From Ignavibacteria bacterium (GTDB taxonomy: Bacteria; Bacteroidota; Ignavibacteria; Ignavibacteriales; Melioribacteraceae), in the NCBI GenBank assembly GCA_003233295.1, contig QILJ01000337.1, positions 1-16,590 on the forward strand: a DNA stretch of 16,590 nucleotides, given 5' to 3'. Below are positions 7,727-14,197 of the stretch, one piece after another; position 1 is the stretch's first letter; each line of letters starts with the position of its first letter. Made by a program: the position numbers and the translations under genes. The notes under the pieces are model-generated. The model had not been told where the DNA came from. It was given only the letters and a program-made list of their open reading frames with translations, and made no database searches.

Positions 7727-8662
7727 TTAGTTAATTATTGATCCAATATATTGGATCGATTTTCTTTTATCTCTTTCTATTTGATAAATCAATTCTTCTT
7801 TAGATTCAAACTTTTTTTCGTCTCTCAACCTTTTAAGCAGTGATACCTTGATCTCTTCGCCATAAATATCTTTATTGAATTCTATTAAGTGAACTTCAAT
7901 AATCACACTGGTTGTATCAGAAAAAGTTGGTCTAACTCCAATATTCATTACACCATAAACCGTATTATCTTGAATTTCACATTCAACTATATACACTCCA
8001 TTTCCCGGTATAAGTTTTCTTTTATTTTCAACTTCAATATTTGCAGTCGGAAATCCTAAAATAGTTCCTCTCGCTACACCTTTAACAACCTTGCCGTGAA
8101 AACAATAATTCCGATCGAGCAGTTCAGCCGCTAATTCTATTTTTCCTTCCAACAGTGCGTTACGAATAAGAGTACTGCTCACAACATATTCATTTTTAGA
8201 AACCGGTTCAACGATCTCAACAGTAAAATCATTTTCCATTCCTAATTTTTTCAATTGGTCTTCATTACCGCCGCGATCTTTTCCGAATTTGTGATCGTGA
8301 CCAATAATTATATGCTTAGCGCCGATCTTTTCGCAAACAATATGTTTAATAAAATCTTCCGAAGATCGCTCGGAAAATTCCTTTGTAAAATTCACAACTA
8401 ATAAATTATTTACTCTCAACGATTCCAATAATTCAATTTTCTCTTCCAAAGTTGAAAGCAGCTTAATGTTATAATCCGACACAACCGTTCTAGGATGAGG
8501 TTCAAACGTGATAACCACATCTCGCAAGTTATTTTTTTCAGCATAACTTTTAAGTCTGAAGATAATATCTCTATGACCTGCATGGACACCGTCAAATGTT
8601 CCAATAGTCAGCACCGAATTTACATCTTTTCCTATTTCATCTATCGATCTAAATATCTGCAT
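7727..8662 (-). CDS. ribF: Bifunctional riboflavin kinase / FAD synthetase
   Basis: This 311-residue enzyme phosphorylates riboflavin to FMN (EC 2.7.1.26) and adenylylates FMN to FAD (EC 2.7.7.2). The N-terminal nucleotidyltransferase domain has the ATP-binding GTFDGVHAGH (21-30), FEPHPR (53-58), GHDHKFG (121-127) and the closing SSTLIR (162-167). The C-terminal flavokinase barrel has RGTILGFPTANIE (198-210) and the likely catalytic glutamate E256 in IEVHLIEFNKDIYG, ending in the usual helix with LLKRLRDEKKF (275-285). Length and domain order match the family. The ATG abuts the truB stop (TAGATG) with GCGGA just upstream, so translation is probably coupled. DusB and other flavoenzymes use its product. 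It is a standard member of this operon in many bacteria. Confidence 0.97.
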   Translation of the reverse strand: MQIFRSIDEIGKDVNSVLTIGTFDGVHAGHRDIIFRLKSYAEKNNLRDVVITFEPHPRTVVSDYNIKLLSTLEEKIELLESLRVNNLLVVNFTKEFSERSSEDFIKHIVCEKIGAKHIIIGHDHKFGKDRGGNEDQLKKLGMENDFTVEIVEPVSKNEYVVSSTLIRNALLEGKIELAAELLDRNYCFHGKVVKGVARGTILGFPTANIEVENKRKLIPGNGVYIVECEIQDNTVYGVMNIGVRPTFSDTTSVIIEVHLIEFNKDIYGEEIKVSLLKRLRDEKKFESKEELIYQIERDKRKSIQYIGSIIN

Positions 8663-9367
8663 CTAATCCGCAATAAAATTATTTTTCTTTTCAAACTCAT
8701 CAACCGTAAGTGCATCTTCAGCTTTATATTTACCAATTGCATCTCTACGTAATGCTTTCAAATATCCGCCGCAGCCGAGCTTTTCACCAAAATCGTCTGC
8801 AATTACCCTGATATATGTTCCTTTGGAACATCGTATCTTAAATTCAATCTCCGGTAAAGCAATTTTCAATATTTCAAATTCATAAACTGTAACAGTTCTT
8901 GGCTCTCTTCTTACTTCAACACCTTTTCGAGCAAGTTTATAAAGCGCTCTTCCCTTATGTTTCAGCGCCGAATACATCGGCGGGATCTGCTGAATTTCTC
9001 CAACAAAACTTTTCCTAATCTCATCAATCATTTCATCCGTAATATCAGCATAGCTTCTTTCTTTTATCACTTCAGTCTCAGCATCCATCGAAGGAGTCCT
9101 TTTCCCTAACTCAATTATTCCAGAATAAGTTTTTTCCAGGTCCTGGTACTTGTAAATCTCCTTCGTCTTTTTACCAACGCAAACAATAAGCAATCCGGTT
9201 GCTGCAGGGTCAAGTGTACCTGCATGACCGACTTTTTTTACATTGACAATCTTCCGGATTCTATAAACCGCATTAAAGGAAGATTTACCTTTTTCCTTAT
9301 CAATTAAAATAACCTCGCCCAAGGCGTAATCACAATTTGAAAGATCAGTTGACGCTTTAGTTATCAT
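8663..9367 (-). CDS. truB: tRNA pseudouridine(55) synthase TruB
   Basis: It makes pseudouridine 55 in the T-loop of tRNAs. I place the start at the ATG 9367-9365, giving 234 residues. The frame stays open upstream to 9439, but those 24 codons lie wholly inside rbfA and do not look like TruB. From the chosen start, LGEVILIDKEKGKSS (16-30) is the usual N-terminal strand, and GHAGTLDPAATGLL (47-60) carries the catalytic aspartate D53. Downstream are IPPMYSALKHKGRALYKLAR (about 128-147) and CSKGTYIRVIADDFG (about 181-195). The protein stops soon after the catalytic domain, so the C-terminal PUA-like extension of the E. coli enzyme (314 residues) is short or absent, as in many relatives. It overlaps rbfA by 11 nt, has no clear ribosome-binding site, and abuts ribF, so translational coupling is likely. 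Confidence 0.95.
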   Translation of the reverse strand: MITKASTDLSNCDYALGEVILIDKEKGKSSFNAVYRIRKIVNVKKVGHAGTLDPAATGLLIVCVGKKTKEIYKYQDLEKTYSGIIELGKRTPSMDAETEVIKERSYADITDEMIDEIRKSFVGEIQQIPPMYSALKHKGRALYKLARKGVEVRREPRTVTVYEFEILKIALPEIEFKIRCSKGTYIRVIADDFGEKLGCGGYLKALRRDAIGKYKAEDALTVDEFEKKNNFIAD

Positions 9368-9704
9368 CTTTATGAATCTTTTTGAAAATGTTCTCCATTT
9401 TTTCAACATAATCAAGTGTGTCATCGATATAAAAATCAAGATCAGGTATATTTCTTAAGTGATTGATCTTTGAAGCCAATAGACTTCGTATATACCCTTT
9501 TATCTGATTCAGTTTATCGATCTTTTCCTCTCGATTTTCTTTTTCAAAAATTGAGATGTAGATCTTTGCACTTTTAAGATCGGGGGTTACCTTTACACTT
9601 GTTACTGTCAGCATTCCCAAAGAAGGATCTTGAATTTTATAAAGAAAAATCAAGCTAATCTCTTCTTTGATCAATTCTGCTATTTTTTCTAATCTTATAG
9701 ACAT
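9357..9704 (-). CDS. rbfA: Ribosome-binding factor A
   Basis: This 115-residue single KH-like-fold protein binds immature 30S subunits near helix 1 of 16S rRNA and assists late maturation and cold adaptation. Family features are RLEKIAELIKEEISLIF (4-20), the DPSLGMLTVTSVKVTPDLKS segment (26-45), YISIF (49-53), and IRSLLASKINHLRNIPDLDF (72-91) followed by DDTLDY (94-99). Length is normal. The start ATG shares its first base with the last base of the infB stop (TAATG), and the gene's end overlaps truB by 11 nt. No Shine-Dalgarno sequence is visible, so it is probably translated by ribosomes finishing infB. The infB-rbfA-truB order is widely conserved. Confidence 0.96.
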   Translation of the reverse strand: MSIRLEKIAELIKEEISLIFLYKIQDPSLGMLTVTSVKVTPDLKSAKIYISIFEKENREEKIDKLNQIKGYIRSLLASKINHLRNIPDLDFYIDDTLDYVEKMENIFKKIHKDDN

Positions 9705-12295
9705 TAATTTTCTAATTTCTTTTTAGTTTCAACAATCTTATAAACTTCTATCACATCATTCACTTTAATATCATTGAAATTGGCAATGTTCAGTCCGCAC
9801 TCGTAACCGGCAACTACTTCTTTTACATCATCTTTAAATCGTTTCAGAGATGCAAGAGTTCCTTCATAGATAACAATTCCATCACGGAATAATCTAATTT
9901 TATCAGTACGAGATATTTTCCCCTCCTGAACGTAGCACCCGGCAACTGTTCCCAATTTAGGCACTTTGAATGTATCACGAATTTCAAGCGTTCCAACAGA
10001 CTCTTCCGAGATGATTGGAGAAAGTAATCCTTCTAACGCCGATTTCACCTGGTTAATAGCATCATAAATAACATTGTACAATCGAATATCAACTTTTTCG
10101 GTTTCTGCCAATTTTCGGGCATTGGTATTTGCACGCACATGGAATCCAATTATTATTGCACCGGAAGCCGCAGCTAACAGCACATCGCCTTCTGTAATTC
10201 CACCTACTGCCTTATGGATAACATTTACTTTTACCTCTTCGTTCGAAAGTTTCATCAGCGAATCTGCTAATGCTTCAACCGAACCGTCCACATCACCCTT
10301 AACAATTATCGGAAGATTTTTAACTTCACCGGTACTTATCTGTTGTGCTATCTCGTCAAGTGTTATCAGTTTAACTTGCCTGTTATCTTGTTCTCGTTTC
10401 AACTGCTGACGTTTAATTGCTACTTCACGCGCTTCTCTTTCCGATTTAACAACAGCAAATATATCTCCGGCTTGAGGTGTTCCTTCAAAACCAAGTATCA
10501 ATGCAGGCGAGCCTGAAGAAACTTCTGTAAGTTTCTTACCTCTTTCGTCAAACATTGCTCTTACTTTACCTTGATAAACTCCGGCTACAAAAGGGTCTCC
10601 AACCCTGAGGGTTCCCTTTTCAATAAGAACAGTTGAAGTAATTCCTCGTCCCGGCTCTAATTTTGATTCTACTACAACTCCTCTTGCAATCCTGTTTGGA
10701 TTTGCTTTCAGTTCCAGAAGTTCCGCTTCAAGAAGTATCTTTTCCAGAAGCAGATCAACGTTCTTTCCGGTTTTAGCAGATACTTCAACAGATTGATACT
10801 TACCGCCCCAATCCTCAACGAGAATATTGCGTTCGGCTAATTGCTGTTTTATCTTTTCAATATTGGAGCCTGGTTTATCAATTTTATTTATGGTAATGAT
10901 AATAGGCACATTGGCAGCTTGAGCATGATTTATAGCTTCAATCGTCTGAGGCATTACAGCATCATCCGCAGCAACAATCAACACAACTATATCGGTGATC
11001 TTTGCACCCCTTGCCCTCATTGCTGTAAAAGCTTCGTGACCAGGAGTATCTAAGAATGTGATTTTCCTTCCGTCGCCTACCTCAACTTGATAAGCCCCAA
11101 TATGCTGAGTAATACCGCCCGACTCACCGGCAACAACATTTTCTCTTCTTATAAAATCAAGTAGAGAAGTTTTTCCATGATCAACGTGACCCATAATTGT
11201 TACAATCGGCGGACGCTCAACCAAAGTATCTTCCGCATCCTCAGCATCTGCGAGCATATCAGTAGAATATTCATCTTCAAACTCAACTTCAAATCCAAAT
11301 TCATCAGCAACAAGAGTGATGGTTTCAGAATCCAACCTTTGATTGATAGAGACCATCAGACCTAATCCCATGCATTTAGCAATCACATCACTGACCGAAA
11401 CATTCATTAAATTAGCAATCTCATTTACAGAAATAAATTCTGTAACTTTTATTATCATTTGTTCTAATTCTTGCTGCTCTTCTATCTTTTCCTGCTCTTC
11501 CTGCTTTATTTTCTTTCTTTTCTTTCTGAAACTTGCTCTATCGGAAACACCGGTTTCGTCAATACTGAGCATAGTCCGCTTGATAGCAGCTTCAACTTCA
11601 CGCTTATCAATTTCGGCTTTCTTAACTCTCTTAAACTTTTTAGCTTTTACTGTTTCTTCAACTGCACCAGGTTTTTTCCTAGCTTTTAATCTTTTTCGCT
11701 TGCCTTTATGTTCATCTGTTGAATCAGATTTATCTTTTTGAGTAGAAGTGGTAGTTTTTTTCTCTTTACTTTCTCCAGCTTCTTCTTTTTTCCTGCCTTT
11801 TTTCTTTTCAGATTTCAACTCAATCTTTCCGACCACAGTAAGCCCTTTTTTCTTACCTTTGATCTCTTTCTCGCCTTCAGTTTGGAAACTATCTTCTTCA
11901 GTTTTTTCTGGTTCTTCAGTCTCTTCTGATTCAGAAACTTCTTCCTCAATTTCAGAGGTTTCTTCAACTTCCTCGGATGGCTCTTCTTCAGCAACTGCTG
12001 TTTCAGTTTCAACCTCTTCCAACTCTTCCTCATCTTGCTGTGAATCAGAACCGGCTTTATCAGCTCTCATTTTATTGAATCTTTCAAGCTTTCTTTTATG
12101 TTCGTCCGATTTATCAATATCCTTTTTAAAGTGAGATTGAATATCAGAAAGCATCTCGTCCGTAAGGAGTGTCATATGAGATTTTATCTTATATCCTTTC
12201 TCGCTCAAGAAATCAACAATGGCTTCAGTTGATATGTTAATATCAGAGGCTAGTTTATAAATTCTAAGTTTTTTTGGTTTTTTAGTTTCTGCCAT
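9704..12295 (-). CDS. infB: Translation initiation factor IF-2
   Basis: This 863-residue GTPase delivers fMet-tRNA to the 30S subunit and promotes subunit joining. The order is: an IF2_N-type domain at 10-57; a long linker that is strongly acidic at about 88-145 and then Lys/Arg-rich at about 145-275; a second IF2_N-like helical segment at about 285-340; and the G domain with G1 GHVDHGKT (369-376), G3 DTPGH (416-420), G4 NKID (470-473) and G5 SAK (506-508). Domain II follows (about 535-630), then the IF2 core (about 650-755), and the C-terminal fMet-tRNA-binding C2 domain (about 765-855). All GTPase residues are intact. ATG at 12295 lies 27 nt after nusA. The linker is low in complexity, and its reverse strand gives several long open frames that are not genes. 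Confidence 0.98.
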   Translation of the reverse strand: MAETKKPKKLRIYKLASDINISTEAIVDFLSEKGYKIKSHMTLLTDEMLSDIQSHFKKDIDKSDEHKRKLERFNKMRADKAGSDSQQDEEELEEVETETAVAEEEPSEEVEETSEIEEEVSESEETEEPEKTEEDSFQTEGEKEIKGKKKGLTVVGKIELKSEKKKGRKKEEAGESKEKKTTTSTQKDKSDSTDEHKGKRKRLKARKKPGAVEETVKAKKFKRVKKAEIDKREVEAAIKRTMLSIDETGVSDRASFRKKRKKIKQEEQEKIEEQQELEQMIIKVTEFISVNEIANLMNVSVSDVIAKCMGLGLMVSINQRLDSETITLVADEFGFEVEFEDEYSTDMLADAEDAEDTLVERPPIVTIMGHVDHGKTSLLDFIRRENVVAGESGGITQHIGAYQVEVGDGRKITFLDTPGHEAFTAMRARGAKITDIVVLIVAADDAVMPQTIEAINHAQAANVPIIITINKIDKPGSNIEKIKQQLAERNILVEDWGGKYQSVEVSAKTGKNVDLLLEKILLEAELLELKANPNRIARGVVVESKLEPGRGITSTVLIEKGTLRVGDPFVAGVYQGKVRAMFDERGKKLTEVSSGSPALILGFEGTPQAGDIFAVVKSEREAREVAIKRQQLKREQDNRQVKLITLDEIAQQISTGEVKNLPIIVKGDVDGSVEALADSLMKLSNEEVKVNVIHKAVGGITEGDVLLAAASGAIIIGFHVRANTNARKLAETEKVDIRLYNVIYDAINQVKSALEGLLSPIISEESVGTLEIRDTFKVPKLGTVAGCYVQEGKISRTDKIRLFRDGIVIYEGTLASLKRFKDDVKEVVAGYECGLNIANFNDIKVNDVIEVYKIVETKKKLEN

Positions 12296-12322
12296 ATTAG
12301 CGAATACCTATATTAAATTTCT

Positions 12323-13567
12323 CTATTCTTCTTCAAATTGATTTCTTAAAATTTCAATTATTTCTTCTGCTTTATCATCTTTGAGTTCTTCAATTTCCTT
12401 CAATGCATCAACGCCGGCTGTCAGAACTTCCACAGCAGTATCATATCTGTTTGCGATAAGCAAATCAACAACCTCAGTACCTAATTCTTCACGAAGCTCA
12501 ACCAATTCAATGTCGTCTTCATATTCTTCGTACGGTTTTTCCTCTCGGATCACATCTATCTCATAACCGGTTAATTTCATAGCTAATCTGATATTTACGC
12601 CGTTCCTACCGACGATAAGGGAAACTTGATCGCTGTCGGCGAGTACATTACAGCGTTTTTCTGCTTCATCCAATTCAATTTGTTTTAATTTTGCCGGCGC
12701 TAACGATCTTTGAATAAGAACTATCGGATCATCGGAGTAATTTATAACATCAATATTTTCATTGTTCAGTTCTCGTACAATTGCATGAATTCTTACACCT
12801 TTCATCCCAACACAAGCGCCGACAGCATCAATTCTCGGGTCTTGCGATTCAACTGCAATTTTTGCTCTTTCGCTCGGTTCACGCGCAATTCTTTTTATCT
12901 CGATTATTCCATCATAAATTTCCGGAATTTCTATCTCGAATAATTTCCTCAAGAATAAATTATCTGAACGTGAAATAATAATAACAGGTCCATTAGGTGT
13001 CTGCTTCACTTCCTTTATCACCGCACGGATCGTATCTCCTTTTCTGTAACGCTCGCGCGGAATTTGCTCGGAACGCGGAAGTAAAAGTTCATGTCGATTA
13101 TGATTTACCAAGATATCATTCCTACGAACTTGATAAATATCACCCACAATTATTTCACCAACCATCTCAGAATATTCGTTATAAACCAGTTCTTTTTCAA
13201 TTTCTCGAATTCTTTGATTAAGATTCTGACGCGCCAGATTTATCAATCTTCTGCCGAAAGAACTCAATTCTAACTTTTCAACATAATCATCACCGACCTC
13301 AAGTTCCTCTTCGTTTCCTTTTTCTTCAACTTCAGCTATACTGATCTCGGTTTCCGGGTCCTCAACTTCATCAACAATAGTTCGCTCAAGGAATATCTCA
13401 ATGTCGCCCTTATCCATATTAGCTATAACATCAAAATTTGCCTCCTGACCATATTTTTTCTTTACCATCACTCCGAATATCTCTTCAATAATGCCTGCTA
13501 GGACATCTTTGTCAACATTCTTCTCCCGAACCATTTGAGCAAAGGACTCAACTATTGCACTGTTCAT
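12323..13567 (-). CDS. nusA: Transcription termination/antitermination factor NusA
   Basis: This 414-residue RNA polymerase-binding elongation factor acts in pausing, intrinsic termination and antitermination. Domains are an N-terminal RNAP-binding region (about 1-130), S1 (about 135-200), KH1 and KH2 (about 230-345, including the hallmark SQDPRIDAVGACVGMKGVRI at 241-260 and IVGRNGVNIRLAMKLTGYEI at 318-337), and one C-terminal helix-hairpin-helix unit (about 355-410), where E. coli has two acidic repeats. An acidic insert lies at about 67-95 between N-terminal segments. ATG at 13567 has a strong GGAGG 9 nt upstream, 18 nt after rimP. No ylxR or L7Ae-like gene lies between nusA and infB, unlike Firmicutes. 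NusA may feed back on its own operon through the hairpin before rimP (inference). Confidence 0.98.
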   Translation of the reverse strand: MNSAIVESFAQMVREKNVDKDVLAGIIEEIFGVMVKKKYGQEANFDVIANMDKGDIEIFLERTIVDEVEDPETEISIAEVEEKGNEEELEVGDDYVEKLELSSFGRRLINLARQNLNQRIREIEKELVYNEYSEMVGEIIVGDIYQVRRNDILVNHNRHELLLPRSEQIPRERYRKGDTIRAVIKEVKQTPNGPVIIISRSDNLFLRKLFEIEIPEIYDGIIEIKRIAREPSERAKIAVESQDPRIDAVGACVGMKGVRIHAIVRELNNENIDVINYSDDPIVLIQRSLAPAKLKQIELDEAEKRCNVLADSDQVSLIVGRNGVNIRLAMKLTGYEIDVIREEKPYEEYEDDIELVELREELGTEVVDLLIANRYDTAVEVLTAGVDALKEIEELKDDKAEEIIEILRNQFEEE

Positions 13568-13585
13568 TTATTATTGCCTCCGTAA

Positions 13586-14038
13586 TTAAAATCTGACTAA
13601 TACTTTTGCAGATCTTATTTTTTTGATATTTATTACTTTTATTTCCTTTTTTATTTGAAACTTAAGGTCATCGTCAGCTACTTCTAACAATTTTCCTTCA
13701 AGTTTCGAACTACTTTCATCCTCAAGAAGTTTCAATTCAAAACTTCTTCCAATATTTCTTTTAAACTGCTGAATAAATTTTAACGGTCTATCGATACCCG
13801 GAGAAGAAACATCTAATCTATAACGCGATACAATTAAGCCGTCCTCTTCTATCATGTCACCCACGGCTCTGCTTACGTTTTTACAATCATCAACAGTCAC
13901 ACCTGCTTCTTTATCGATATAGACCTCTAGAATACGGTTCCGAGAATCACCTCTAAAATCCATATCAATAAAAAGATAACCGAGATCCTCGGTCATTTCT
14001 TTTGTTTTTTCTAATATTTCTTTCTTATTCAAATTCAT
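13586..14038 (-). CDS. rimP: Ribosome maturation factor RimP
   Basis: This 150-residue protein binds early 30S assembly intermediates and promotes assembly around uS12. The N-terminal alpha/beta domain holds LEVYIDKEAGVTVDDCKNVSRA (37-58) and the family hallmark LDVSSPGIDRPL (75-86). The C-terminal SH3-like barrel covers about 90-150. Length and start match the family. The ATG at 14038 has no Shine-Dalgarno sequence; instead the T-run of a terminator-like hairpin ends 6 nt upstream. It is first in the rimP-nusA-infB operon and lies 18 nt before nusA. Confidence 0.96.
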   Translation of the reverse strand: MNLNKKEILEKTKEMTEDLGYLFIDMDFRGDSRNRILEVYIDKEAGVTVDDCKNVSRAVGDMIEEDGLIVSRYRLDVSSPGIDRPLKFIQQFKRNIGRSFELKLLEDESSSKLEGKLLEVADDDLKFQIKKEIKVINIKKIRSAKVLVRF

Positions 14039-14044
14039 ACCAAT

Positions 14045-14066
14045 AAAAAACGCCCTCTACGGGGCG
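14045..14066 (-). terminator. Terminator-like hairpin abutting the rimP start (terminator or attenuator)
   Basis: On the minus strand CGCCC-CGTAGA-GGGCG (14066-14051) forms an all-GC 5-bp stem with a 6-nt loop, followed directly by six T (14050-14045). It looks like a classic Rho-independent terminator. It lies 131 nt after the peptidase stop but only 6 nt before the rimP ATG. It may simply end the peptidase transcript. If rimP is transcribed from a promoter further upstream, it becomes a leader attenuator for the whole rimP-pnp operon. Confidence 0.75.
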
Positions 14067-14111
14067 AATTAGGATTTTAAATTTACCAACTAATAATGAG
14101 ATTAGCAAGTT

Positions 14112-14141
14112 ATTTTAAGCTTTAAATACAAACCGATGCAA
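14112..14141 (-). promoter_or_regulatory. Candidate sigma-70-like promoter for the rimP operon
   Basis: On the minus strand TTGCAT (14141-14136), an 18-nt spacer, then TAAAAT (14117-14112, five of six matches to TATAAT). It lies in the 159-nt gap between the peptidase and rimP and would give a leader of roughly 65 nt that includes the hairpin. The -35 match is poor and promoter consensus in this lineage can differ, so this is a guess from spacing and context. Confidence 0.3.
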
Positions 14142-14197
14142 CGCAAAAATCGCTTTAACAATAAAGTTCGTCCTACTAAGTAACTTTAATTTTCTCA

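Noticed and set aside
9368..9439. Longer truB start giving 258 residues
   Set aside because: The extra 24 residues fall wholly within rbfA in another frame and do not resemble TruB N-termini; the ATG at 9367 gives a normal length.
10074..10409. Plus-strand 111-residue open frame
   Set aside because: It lies entirely opposite the conserved C-terminal half of infB, with no ribosome-binding site and no recognisable domain.
11343..12134. Plus-strand open frames of 128-132 residues opposite infB
   Set aside because: They are antisense shadows of the low-complexity acidic/lysine-rich linker of infB, giving Ser/Phe/Leu-rich nonsense with no family resemblance.
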